From Geobacteraceae bacterium GWC2_53_11 (GTDB taxonomy: Bacteria > Desulfobacterota > Desulfuromonadia > Geobacterales > Pseudopelobacteraceae), in assembly GCA_001802645.1 (NCBI GenBank), contig MGZJ01000091.1, forward strand, positions 1 through 35,159: 35,159 bases of DNA, read 5' to 3'. Position numbers and translations under genes: made by a program. Shown here one piece after another: positions 1-7,410 of this stretch. The notes under the pieces are model-generated. The model was not told the origin of the DNA. It saw nothing but the letters and a program-made list of their open reading frames with translations, and did no database searches. Position 1 is the stretch's first letter. The number at the start of each line of letters is the position of its first letter.

Positions 1-99
1 TTTCAGGAAGTTGTGCCTGGTCAGCACGCGCACGATTTGCATCAATCGTGGTCCTGATCGCAGCAGACTGCTCTTCTCCAGGTCGATGAGTATTGCCAT
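1..99 (-). CDS. N-terminal fragment of an unidentified protein, possibly an ABC1/UbiB-type kinase
   Basis: An ATG at position 99 (read leftward) opens a frame that stays open for 33 codons to the window edge, so only the N-terminus is visible. It begins MAILIDLEKSSLL and continues with an amphipathic, basic stretch containing RLMQIVRVLTRHNFL. A GGGAGGA ribosome binding site lies a few bases upstream of the ATG. The pattern 'xxIxxVLxRHxFL' recalls the N-terminal helix of ABC1/AarF/UbiB family proteins, but 33 residues cannot settle this. It lies 34 bases downstream of the histidine kinase gene on the same strand and is probably in the same transcript. Confidence 0.5.
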   Translation of the reverse strand, partial: MAILIDLEKSSLLRSGPRLMQIVRVLTRHNFLK

Positions 100-132
100 A
101 TCGTCCTCCCGCCGCCTTACATGCCAACTTCC

Positions 133-1812
133 TCATTGCTGCAGCGTGAAGTAAAAGGTTGCGCCCTTGCCCGGCATACCTTCGGCATATACGCTGCCGC
201 CGTGGCGTTTGATAATCCGCTCCACCGTGGCCAGGCCGATGCCGAACCCCCTGCATTCTTCCGCGCCGGGGAGCCGCTGGAACGGGATAAAGATTTTTCC
301 CGCATCTGCATTGGCAAAACCGATGCCGTTGTCCCGGACGAAAAATGTCGGCTGTCCGGCGATCACCTTCATGCCAAACTCGATGACCGCTTCCTCCCGC
401 TGGAAGGTATACTTCCAGGCGTTGCCCATGATGTTCGTCAGGACCACCCGCAGCAGGTTTGCATCTCCGGTGACGACCAGACCGGAGGCGATCCTGAACT
501 TGACCCGGTGTTCAGCTTCTGTTTTCTGCAGTTCTCCGGCGACTTCCCTGGCCATGTTGCTGAGATCAACCCGTTCCATGTTCAATTCCGTATGTGTCAG
601 CCGGGAGAAATTGAGCAGTGCCTCAATCAGCCGGTTCATGCGCAGGGTGCCGTCGTAGATCTCCTGGACGTAATGCCTGCATGGCTTGTCAAGTTGCTCG
701 TTGCACATCTCCTTGATCGCCTGGCAGTAGCTGCTAATGACGTTCAATGGATTGCGCAGGTCGTGGGCTACGGTGTAGTTGAACGCTTCCAGTTCCCGGT
801 TGACGTCCTCCAGATCGGCAGCCCGCGCCCTCAAGGCCACGTTCAGCCGCTCGATCTCCTCCTCTGCTGCCTTGCGCTCGGTGACATCTCTGACCAGGAT
901 AAGCATGTACCGCTCTTCATCAAGATCAATCAGTTCCCCAGAACAGAGACCGGTCAGGATTTTGCCGCTTTTCGCTTTGAATCTGACTTCCAGGTTTGTC
1001 ATTGAACCCTGTTCTTTGAAATCCCGCATCAGCCTGACACGTTCCTCTTCATCTTCCCAGAGGCCGAGTTCCCGTGCGGTTTTGCCGACTATCTCATCAC
1101 GCTGGTACCCCAGCGTTTGCAGAGATGCCTGATTGACATCGACAAACCTGCCTTCGCGCAAGTTGCAAATGCCGATCAGCGCCGGTACGGAATCAAAAAT
1201 CCGGGAGAACTTCTGCTCGGATTTCCGGAGCGCTTCTTCGGTTCGCTTGCGTTCCTCCTCGGCCACTCTGCGTTCGGTGATATCGATAACCGCGATGCGG
1301 CACTCTTTAGCCGCCGCCTCTGCTATGGCCTCAATCTGCACAAAGTGCGGATGACTTTCTTTTGCCGTAAGCGTCACTTCACACGATTGCTTTTCCAGAC
1401 TTGAAAACACTTTATCGAGGAAATTCGAGAAAATCAGGCGGTCTTCAACAGTTATGAACAGCCCGAAATGCCGGCCAATCAGCTTGGAACGCTCAACCCC
1501 CAACAGAGTTGCACCGCTCAGGTTCACCGCATGTATGGTTCCGGTGTTGTCAAGCGTCAGGTAGCCGATGGGGGCGAAATCGTAGAGGTCGGTGTACTTT
1601 TTTAACGCGGCTTCAGCCTCGTTCCTGGCCCGGAACAGTTCCTCGTTCTGCATTTCCAGCTCGATCTGGTGAACTTCAAGCTCATGGACAAGTTTTCTCG
1701 TCCCTTCCTTGGACAGGGGCAGACGCAGCTCCGCCTTTTTGGTGCGTAACCGCACTATCGCCAGGCGGCGGCGCTCCTCTCGATCAATAGGCAGAACTAT
1801 TTTCCCGGTCAT
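133..1812 (-). CDS. Two-PAS sensor histidine kinase
   Basis: A 559-residue cytosolic-looking protein without signal peptide or obvious membrane helix. Order of parts: N-terminal helical segment with a HELEVHQIELEMQNEEL coiled coil (about 42-75), PAS domain 1 (about 75-180, ending at the DITERR PAC signature), PAS domain 2 (about 200-315, ending DVTERK), a coiled-coil linker, then a HisKA dimerisation domain with the phospho-acceptor His at about 350 in VAHDLRNPL. The HATPase domain carries the N box (NIMGNAWKYT), G1 (DNGIGF) and G2 (GFGIGLATV) motifs. There is no receiver domain, so its partner regulator is elsewhere. The start is supported by GGAGG about 7 bases upstream. The first 150 residues are clearly paralogous to those of the kinase at 3289-4578. 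The signal sensed is unknown. Confidence 0.93.
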   Translation of the reverse strand: MTGKIVLPIDREERRRLAIVRLRTKKAELRLPLSKEGTRKLVHELEVHQIELEMQNEELFRARNEAEAALKKYTDLYDFAPIGYLTLDNTGTIHAVNLSGATLLGVERSKLIGRHFGLFITVEDRLIFSNFLDKVFSSLEKQSCEVTLTAKESHPHFVQIEAIAEAAAKECRIAVIDITERRVAEEERKRTEEALRKSEQKFSRIFDSVPALIGICNLREGRFVDVNQASLQTLGYQRDEIVGKTARELGLWEDEEERVRLMRDFKEQGSMTNLEVRFKAKSGKILTGLCSGELIDLDEERYMLILVRDVTERKAAEEEIERLNVALRARAADLEDVNRELEAFNYTVAHDLRNPLNVISSYCQAIKEMCNEQLDKPCRHYVQEIYDGTLRMNRLIEALLNFSRLTHTELNMERVDLSNMAREVAGELQKTEAEHRVKFRIASGLVVTGDANLLRVVLTNIMGNAWKYTFQREEAVIEFGMKVIAGQPTFFVRDNGIGFANADAGKIFIPFQRLPGAEECRGFGIGLATVERIIKRHGGSVYAEGMPGKGATFYFTLQQ

Positions 1813-1841
1813 GTCCTGACCTCCGAAATAACAACCAAATT

Positions 1842-1905
1842 ATGAAGGATGAATTATGAAGTATGAAAATAGAACCGGAACTTCCTCACTCTTCACCCCT
1901 CACCC
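1842..1905. repeat. Short heptamer tracts in an intergenic gap
   Basis: The 100-base gap between the kinase start and the ferritin-like gene holds two 7-base periodic tracts. Four consecutive ATGAANN heptamers lie at 1842-1869, and three YTCACYC heptamers at 1885-1905. Related G-rich heptamers (consensus NRGTGAG) in the opposite orientation occur near 3103-3156. No role is visible; they resemble the short tandem heptamer repeats known from some other bacterial genomes. Confidence 0.6.
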
Positions 1906-1912
1906 ATGTCCA

Positions 1913-2413
1913 TTATCCTTCCATTTCGCAGTGCGGCAGAGACAGAATTGATTGGTAGCGTTGCAGATCTGCCATGTGGCCATTGTCAGCTTCGCTGAGC
2001 GCCTTGAACATATCCTGCATCGATGCTTCCTTGAATTTCAGCGCCGTGTTGACATGGAGGGCGGCGAGTTTCTTCTCCATCTCAATGGCCTTGGAGACCG
2101 CCGTCAGGAGATCCGGTTTGGAGCTTTTGATGTTGTTCATGAACGTCATGAGCTTGTATTGGATCGTATAAGCCTGTTTCAGGCTGTCATTCAATACGTC
2201 GAATTCAGTTTCGTCCCAGAGTCTTAGAGCCAGCTCGAACTGTTTCTGATGGTTCTCTTCCTCAAGAGCGGTCTTCTTCCAAAGACTGGCCGCTTCGGGA
2301 ATGTCCTGATAAATTGTGCTGTAATGGTGGTACAGATCGGCGCAGAGCTTTTCGATACCTGCGCACACATCCAGGAATACTTTTTTTGTCATGTCGTCGG
2401 TCATATCGCTCAT
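1913..2413 (-). CDS. Ferritin-like / rubrerythrin-type domain protein
   Basis: A 166-residue, all-helical protein that looks like a four-helix ferritin-like fold. Acidic and histidine residues sit where a di-iron site would be expected: IEKLCADLYHHYS in helix 1, EEENHQKQFE in helix 2, EMEKKLAALHVN in helix 3 and EADNGHMADLQ in helix 4. The chosen start is MSDMTDD, because GGAG lies 6-7 bases upstream of it; an ATG ten codons further upstream lacks such a site. No signal peptide, so cytosolic. It follows the coiled-coil gene by 41 bases on the same strand. A role in peroxide or iron handling is likely from the family, but whether both irons are bound cannot be proved here. Confidence 0.75.
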   Translation of the reverse strand: MSDMTDDMTKKVFLDVCAGIEKLCADLYHHYSTIYQDIPEAASLWKKTALEEENHQKQFELALRLWDETEFDVLNDSLKQAYTIQYKLMTFMNNIKSSKPDLLTAVSKAIEMEKKLAALHVNTALKFKEASMQDMFKALSEADNGHMADLQRYQSILSLPHCEMEG

Positions 2414-2454
2414 TATGGGCTCCTTTAATCCAGGGACGTACACTGCTGAATGTT

Positions 2455-2742
2455 TTATTTGAAACGTGATCTGGCCGAATCAAGGGCTTCCGCCATTGCC
2501 GTCAGGGCCAGGTCAATGCCGGATTTCAGGTCTTCCCAGGCGCCTTCTCCGGCATGTTGAAGTTCATCGATCTTTGTGTGCGCGGCTGCCTGCTTTGCCT
2601 TGAGAATCTCAATCTGTTCGGCGTACTCCTGTTTGACATCCGTCGTGACTTTGCCTGCCTTGGCGGTCAGCGCGTCAATTTCAGCATTCCACTCTCCAAG
2701 TTTGGCCTGCAACATCCGAACGTACTCGTCTCTGTTAGTCAT
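2455..2742 (-). CDS. Small coiled-coil protein
   Basis: A 95-residue hydrophilic protein, predicted almost entirely helical, with heptad-like spacing through residues 5-75 (MLQAKLGEWNAEIDALTAK and the following KQEYAEQIEILKAKQ segment). It has no Cys, no signal peptide and no recognisable catalytic motif. A strong ribosome binding site (GGAGAAAG) precedes the ATG. Similar short coiled-coil proteins are often annotated as hypothetical in Geobacter-type genomes. It is the first gene of the leftward unit that includes the ferritin-like protein and a histidine kinase, behind the promoter proposed at 2981-3009. Function unknown; a stress-related structural or sequestering role is only a guess. Confidence 0.8.
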   Translation of the reverse strand: MTNRDEYVRMLQAKLGEWNAEIDALTAKAGKVTTDVKQEYAEQIEILKAKQAAAHTKIDELQHAGEGAWEDLKSGIDLALTAMAEALDSARSRFK

Positions 2743-2760
2743 GATCTTTCTCCTTTTTTA

Positions 2761-2912
2761 GCCCCCCTCCTGTATTCGCTTGGAAGCGCCTACTTTTGGT
2801 AAGGAGGGGCTGGGGGTGGTCAGGTTTTGGCTTTTGACTTCGCTTTTATCCTTAAGATTGATGGGAATCAAAGGCGACCACCCCTAACCCCTCCTTAAAG
2901 GGAAGGAGGGGG
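2761..2912. repeat. GC-rich palindromic intergenic repeat, copy 1
   Basis: Two C-rich/G-rich palindromic blocks separated by about 50 bases. The left block contains the 19-base cassette GAAGCGCCTACTTTTGGTA (2783-2801), found identically at 20320-20338. The cassette sits next to CGCTT-N2-AAGCG, a small hairpin. The outer arms are of the CCCCTCC...GGAGGGG type followed by GGGGGTGG. The block lies in the 5' leader of the leftward gene at 2742. Confidence 0.8.
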
Positions 2913-2980
2913 ATCTGGTTGTCCACCTCTCTGTACTACTTGAGCAGCAACCATGCCATGTGTTGAATGGATAAAATCCT

Positions 2981-3009
2981 CTTATAAACAGCACGTTGCA
3001 ATGTTGTAA
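2981..3009 (-). promoter_or_regulatory. Candidate sigma-70 promoter for the leftward ferritin/coiled-coil unit
   Basis: Read on the minus strand, TTACAA (3009-3004) and TATAAG (2986-2981) are separated by exactly 17 bases. This would start a transcript near 2974 with a leader of roughly 230 bases running through repeat copy 1 before the start codon at 2742. It is the best promoter-like match seen in the gap, but based on pattern only. Confidence 0.45.
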
Positions 3010-3102
3010 GGTTTGCTTTTATGTGCTTGATAGAAACAAATGTTGCAGAGGGAAGGAGCATTACGGCTCAGGGGCTGGTGCGTTGGGTGAATATCAACGC
3101 AG

Positions 3103-3156
3103 GTGAAGAGTGAAACAATTGTGGCATGTTTAAAAGGGTGAGGAGTGAGGAGTGGT
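3103..3156. repeat. G-rich heptamer tracts
   Basis: GTGAAGA GTGAAAC at 3103-3116, and three G-rich heptamers (GGGTGAG, GAGTGAG, GAGTGGT) at 3136-3156, show a 7-base period. They look like the complement of the C-rich heptamers at 1885-1905. The tract runs directly into the GC-rich repeat copy 2. Confidence 0.5.
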
Positions 3157-3288
3157 CCCCTCCCCCCTGGCGGGGGAGGGTTAGGGTGGGGGGGCGGTTG
3201 CCATGAAATCAGCATGCTGCAACTTCACCCACCCCCCAACCCCCTCCCGTCACCAGAAGTAGGTGCCTCTAGGCAAGGGAGGGGGAGT
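3157..3288. repeat. GC-rich palindromic intergenic repeat, copy 2
   Basis: Contains CCCTCCCCCC...GGGGGAGGG followed by TTAGGGTGGGGG on the left. On the right is an inverted, degenerate form of the internal cassette (CACCAGAAGTAGGTGCC, 3251-3267) between CCCCCTCCC and GGGAGGGGG. The right edge abuts the stop codon of the kinase gene ending at 3289, so it may also act as its transcription end. Confidence 0.75.
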
Positions 3289-4578
3289 CTAAATTTCGAT
3301 CCTGAACTCCGCGCCGGTTCCGGTGTTGCGCATGGTCAGGGTTCCTCCCATGCTTTGCTCGATGATGGTTTTCGACATGAACAGCCCGATTCCGGTTCCT
3401 TTGTCCGGTCCCTTGGTCGTGAAGTAGGGCTCGAACAGCCGGTCCATGATTGCTTCGTCAACGCCCCCGGCGTTATCGGTTATGGTCACGACCGTTTTGT
3501 CACCTTCCACATAAGACCGGAGGGAAATCAGGGCATGGTCAATGTTGCGTTCGATCAGTACATCCCGTGCGTTCGTCAGGATATTCAGGATTACCTGGCC
3601 GTATTCGTTGGGATAACCGGTAGCCGGTGCCTCACCGTCGCTGTGGAGGATAACGTTGATTTTCTGGTGCTGAAAATTCTGCTCGATAAGTGCGATAGTT
3701 TTTTCAAGTATCTCGTTGACGTCGAACTGCGCCGGTTCCTTATCTGATTTGAAAAAATCTCTGAAGTCGTCAATGGTTGCCGACATGTGCTGGATCAGCT
3801 TCATCGCCTTGTCGGTGTTGTTCTGTAAAAAATCCCGCGAAAATTTCGGGGTGTCATGGAACAGCATGGTTTGTTGAACAACCAGACCCAGCGTGTTCAG
3901 CGGCTGACGCCATTGATGGGCGATATTGTTGATCATGTCTCCCATGGCGGCCATGCGGGCCTGCTGTATCAGCATCTGATCCTTCAGGCGCAGTTCTTCT
4001 ACAGCCCGTAAAATCCGGGTTTCCAGAGTCTTGTTAAGGTCGCTGAGTTCCCGGCGATTTTCGGCCAGCGCTTCTTCAGAGCGCCTCCGCTCGGTAATGT
4101 CCATGACGGCGATGCGGCATTCGAGTCCCGATGCCAGGCTGATGCCTTCCATCTGCCCGAAAAGAGTTTCGTTGTTTTCCGAGGAAAGTTTTACCTGGCA
4201 GGATTGTTTTGTCTGGGATGCAAACACCTCTGCAAGGAATTCTGAAAAAATATGGCGGTATTCGTCGGTTACGAACAGGTTGAAGCTACGGCCCTGCAAG
4301 CGGGAGCGCTCGATGCCGAGCAGGGAGGCGCAGGCGATGTTGGCATTTCTTATGATCCCGGTGCGGTCGAGGGAAAGGTAGCCGATCGGGGCAAAATCGT
4401 AGAGGTCGGTATATTTTTCCAGCACGGTCTCGATATTGTCCCTGACCGTGCGGAGTTCCTCGTTCTGCAATTCCAGTTCGATCTGGTGAACTTCAAGTTC
4501 ATGGAAAAGCCGCTGTGTTTCCTGTTTGCTTCGGGAGGGGCGGGCACCGGTAACTCCATCGTCTTTGGGCGTTTTCAT
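3289..4578 (-). CDS. PAS sensor histidine kinase
   Basis: A 429-residue soluble kinase. An N-terminal coiled coil (HELEVHQIELELQNEEL, about 26-45) leads into one PAS domain (about 55-165, PAC end DITERR), then a long coiled coil and a HisKA domain with His at about 221 in NIAHQWRQPLN, a signature of one common family of Geobacter kinases. The HATPase core has NILTNARDVL, DNAGGV and GTGIGLFMSK. The start codon overlaps the stop of the upstream CheB/CheR gene by one base (TGATG), and GGAGG lies inside the end of that gene, so the two are translationally coupled and probably act together. Its first half is paralogous to the kinase at 133-1812. No receiver domain is present. Confidence 0.93.
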   Translation of the reverse strand: MKTPKDDGVTGARPSRSKQETQRLFHELEVHQIELELQNEELRTVRDNIETVLEKYTDLYDFAPIGYLSLDRTGIIRNANIACASLLGIERSRLQGRSFNLFVTDEYRHIFSEFLAEVFASQTKQSCQVKLSSENNETLFGQMEGISLASGLECRIAVMDITERRRSEEALAENRRELSDLNKTLETRILRAVEELRLKDQMLIQQARMAAMGDMINNIAHQWRQPLNTLGLVVQQTMLFHDTPKFSRDFLQNNTDKAMKLIQHMSATIDDFRDFFKSDKEPAQFDVNEILEKTIALIEQNFQHQKINVILHSDGEAPATGYPNEYGQVILNILTNARDVLIERNIDHALISLRSYVEGDKTVVTITDNAGGVDEAIMDRLFEPYFTTKGPDKGTGIGLFMSKTIIEQSMGGTLTMRNTGTGAEFRIEI

Positions 4579-7220
4579 CAGCTGCCTCCAGCTTTAAGCA
4601 GAGCCCTGAGCCGGGCATTTTCCTCGCGCAGTTCCTGTTCCAGCTTTCTTGATGCGGTGATGTCGGTAAACGTGAGCACTACTCCGTCAATAACATCGTC
4701 CATGGTACGGTAGGGCATGATGCGCACCGAAAACCACCGCCCATCGGCGGTCGTGATCATTTTTTCCGAAAACACCAGCGTCCGGAGTACTTCCCGTGCT
4801 TCTTCAGCCATATTTGAATACATAAGGTCGGTGACGATTTCGGACAGCGGCCTCCCCACATCGACTCCCCTCAGCTTGAAGAGTTTGTCGGCACCATTGG
4901 TAAAGCGGCGGATATGCAGCTCCTTGTTAAGGAATATGGTGACGATTTCCGTGCTGTTGAGCAGGTTCCTCATGTCGTTGTTCGTTTTTGTCAGCTCAGT
5001 CATTTTAGACTGCTGTTCGGCGTTCACCGTCTGCAGCTCTTCATTCATGGACTGCATCTCTTCCCGCGAGGTGGTCAGCTCCTCGTTGGTGGACTGCAGT
5101 TCTTCATTGGTGGATTGCAGCTCCTCATTGGTGGATTTGAGCTCTTCCTGAGACGACTGCATTTCCTCGCGGGTTGTTTGAAGTTCTTCACGGAAATTCT
5201 GGAGATCCTGCTCCAGCTCACGGACCCTGTCACTTCCCTTTCCAGCCGCTTTGGGCCGTCCCGGAACTTTGCTTTTCGGGTGCGCCGGCACATCGGTGAA
5301 GACGATCAGCACCATGCCCCGTAGCGCCTCCGGTTCCTTGATGGGGTGAACCGACAGGTTAAGGCTCCGGGTGTTGCCGCTGATTTCGATGGTGATGTCT
5401 TTGACAACGGCAGTTTCCCCGTGTCGCAGTGCTTTCTGGAAGGCACTGCCCAGATCGAAACGGATTCCTTCCCGGGCCATGGCAAAAATGTTCCAGTTGG
5501 CTTTACCGGCGGCCGGCTCAAGGTAGTTACCCGTCCGGCCGCTGATATAGAGAATGTCTCCCTTGGCGTTGGTCAATACCGCAGGGGGGGCAAAGTGCTG
5601 CAGGAGCAGCTGGTCCGCAAGCGCCTGGAGATTGGCGGCAGGGTGCGCCGACTGCAATACGGCGGGAACTCCCGGCTGTGCCGGGACAAACGATGGGGGG
5701 TAGGCTACGGTTTCAGTCAGCATTACCGATTCGCGGCGCTGGAAAAGCCGCGCTTTGATGTTCAGCGGTGCGAAGAAATCGGTGAACGCGTTGATGGTCT
5801 CGGCGCTGCCCAAAAACAGGACTCCATGCTTGTTCAGGCTGTAGTGGAAGAGCGGCAGCAGTTTTTTCTGCAGCTCCGGAGTCAGATAGATCAGCAGGTT
5901 ACGGCAGATGAGGATGTCAAGTTTGGTAAAGGGGGGATCCATGATGACGTTCTGGGTGGCGAAGGTTACCATCTCGCGGATTTCATTGCTGACTCGGTAG
6001 CCGCCCCCATCCTTGACAAAAAACTGGCGCAACCGCGCGGGAGAAACGTCTGCGGCAATGTTGGCCGGATACACTCCCCGGCGCGCCTTGTCAATGGCGT
6101 CCTTGTCAATGTCGGTGGCGAAAATCTGCAAGGTGAAACTTACCGGCACGTTGGCCTGCTGCAGCGCTTCCTTGAAGGAGATTGCCAGCGAATAGGCCTC
6201 TTCTCCGGTTGAACAGCCGGCGGACCAGGCGCGCAGCGAACCGCCGTCGGGATGGCGGGCCAGAAGCGCCGGAATGACCTCTTTCTGCAGCTGCTCCCAT
6301 GACGCGGGATCGCGGAAGAAGTTGGTCACGCCGATCAGCAGTTCCTTGAACAGGAGTTCCAGTTCCTGTGAATTCTCCTGCAGATAGCGGACGTACGAAG
6401 CGATCCGGTCTATCTGGTGAATACCCATGCGACGCTCTACCCGGCGGTAGATGGTGTTTTTCTTGTACAGGGAAAAGTCGTGTCCGGTCTTGGTCCGCAG
6501 CAGGATAAGGATTTTTTCAACCGAGCTGAGATCTTTCTCCTCAAGTGTCTGCTCATGCTTGGGGAGCGCAACGGTATGCAGCAGAAAGTCAAGGAGCTTG
6601 CCAAACAGCCCTTCCGCCGGTGCCGTCAGGTCAACCATCCCGGCTTCGATGGCGCTGCGGGGCATGCTGTCGAACTTGGCCGAGGCAGGATCCTGCGCCA
6701 GGGCAAGTCCCGCTTTTTCCTTGATGGCCCTGAGCCCCATGGTGCCGTCCGAGCCCATGCCGGACAGGATGATGCCGATGCTTCTTTCACGCAGGTCTTC
6801 GGCCAGGGAACGGAGAAAAAAGTCGATGGGGAGGCGCAGACCGCGGGGGGTCGTCGGCTCAAACAGGTGCAGTACGCCGTGCAGAATCGACATGTCACGA
6901 TTGGGGGGAATCACGTAGACGCAGTCCGGTTCGACCTTCATCCGATCCTTGACCTGGACTACTTTCATCCCGGTGGTGCGCTGCAGCAGTTCGGCCATGA
7001 TCCCCTTGTGAGTGGGATCCAGGTGCTGGACGATGACAAAGGCCATGCCGCACTTGTCCGGCACATTGCCGAGAAACTGTTCCAGCGCTTCCAGGCCTCC
7101 AGCGGAAGCGCCGATTCCAACAATGGGAAACAGTGACCCTGCAAGTTTCGATGGGGTTTTTGTAAGGGCTTCAGAAATGCTAGTTGAGCCGGTTTCCTGT
7201 TTTACTTGAGTTTTTTTCAT
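4578..7220 (-). CDS. CheB-CheR fusion protein with coiled coil and PAS domains
   Basis: An 880-residue hybrid. The CheB methylesterase domain (about 33-215) shows the catalytic Ser in GIGASAGG, His in QHLDPTHKG and Asp in GMGSDGT. The CheR methyltransferase domain (about 235-490) follows, with FFRDPASW, the SAM-binding AWSAGCSTGEEAYSLA and DILICRNLLIYL. A PAS-like segment (about 540-650), a coiled coil of ELQSTNE heptads (about 675-740) and a final PAS domain (about 745-860, PAC end FTDITAS) complete it. It ends without a kinase domain, and the coupled gene at 3289-4578 probably supplies one. Such proteins modify chemoreceptor-like substrates or use the CheB/CheR modules as signalling scaffolds. 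The start lacks a clear ribosome binding site; no better in-frame ATG exists before the CheB core. Confidence 0.92.
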   Translation of the reverse strand: MKKTQVKQETGSTSISEALTKTPSKLAGSLFPIVGIGASAGGLEALEQFLGNVPDKCGMAFVIVQHLDPTHKGIMAELLQRTTGMKVVQVKDRMKVEPDCVYVIPPNRDMSILHGVLHLFEPTTPRGLRLPIDFFLRSLAEDLRERSIGIILSGMGSDGTMGLRAIKEKAGLALAQDPASAKFDSMPRSAIEAGMVDLTAPAEGLFGKLLDFLLHTVALPKHEQTLEEKDLSSVEKILILLRTKTGHDFSLYKKNTIYRRVERRMGIHQIDRIASYVRYLQENSQELELLFKELLIGVTNFFRDPASWEQLQKEVIPALLARHPDGGSLRAWSAGCSTGEEAYSLAISFKEALQQANVPVSFTLQIFATDIDKDAIDKARRGVYPANIAADVSPARLRQFFVKDGGGYRVSNEIREMVTFATQNVIMDPPFTKLDILICRNLLIYLTPELQKKLLPLFHYSLNKHGVLFLGSAETINAFTDFFAPLNIKARLFQRRESVMLTETVAYPPSFVPAQPGVPAVLQSAHPAANLQALADQLLLQHFAPPAVLTNAKGDILYISGRTGNYLEPAAGKANWNIFAMAREGIRFDLGSAFQKALRHGETAVVKDITIEISGNTRSLNLSVHPIKEPEALRGMVLIVFTDVPAHPKSKVPGRPKAAGKGSDRVRELEQDLQNFREELQTTREEMQSSQEELKSTNEELQSTNEELQSTNEELTTSREEMQSMNEELQTVNAEQQSKMTELTKTNNDMRNLLNSTEIVTIFLNKELHIRRFTNGADKLFKLRGVDVGRPLSEIVTDLMYSNMAEEAREVLRTLVFSEKMITTADGRWFSVRIMPYRTMDDVIDGVVLTFTDITASRKLEQELREENARLRALLKAGGS
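5079..5141 (-). repeat. Three in-frame 21-base repeats encoding coiled-coil heptads
   Basis: Units at 5079-5099, 5100-5120 and 5121-5141 are near-identical 21-mers, each encoding a seven-residue ELxSTNE-type heptad of the CheB/CheR linker. The unit length equals exactly two turns of a coiled coil, so copy-number change would stay in frame. Confidence 0.8.
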
Positions 7221-7229
7221 GACGTTAAT

Positions 7230-7273
7230 GGTACCAGTATTTGAAAATATGTATACCGTAAAAACGGTACCAG
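7230..7273. promoter_or_regulatory. Palindrome and direct repeat in the divergent promoter region
   Basis: Within the 190-base gap between the divergently transcribed CheB/CheR gene and the kinase at 7411 lies a perfect inverted repeat, TACCGT-AAAA-ACGGTA (7254-7269). The octamer GGTACCAG occurs twice in direct orientation at 7230-7237 and 7266-7273, with starts 36 bases apart. The arrangement resembles a regulator binding site controlling one or both genes, but no binding protein is identified. The rest of the gap (7274-7410) shows nothing further that I can support. Confidence 0.45.
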
Positions 7274-7410
7274 CAAATGGAAGTTGCCGGAGAAAAAAGG
7301 TCTTGATTGTTCAAAAAGGGGCGTGATAAGAATAAATGCTTTCATTTCATGTTTTGATACCTGATAATACAGGTACTTCTGTTCTTCATTAAACCATCGG
7401 GCGGGACTTC

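Noticed and set aside
121-1005. Plus-strand open frame of 294 codons opposite the first histidine kinase
   Set aside because: The minus strand encodes all HisKA and HATPase motifs in one frame; the plus frame is composition-driven.
2761-3288. Possible insertion sequence between the coiled-coil and kinase genes
   Set aside because: Only palindromic repeats and heptamer tracts are present; no transposase frame or terminal inverted repeats with target duplication could be supported.
5079-5141. CRISPR-like repeat signal
   Set aside because: The repeats are contiguous 21-mers without spacers and encode coiled-coil heptads in frame.
5346-6212. Plus-strand open frame of 288 codons within the CheB/CheR gene
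   Set aside because: It lies opposite the CheR domain, which has intact SAM-binding motifs; the antisense product has no recognisable features.
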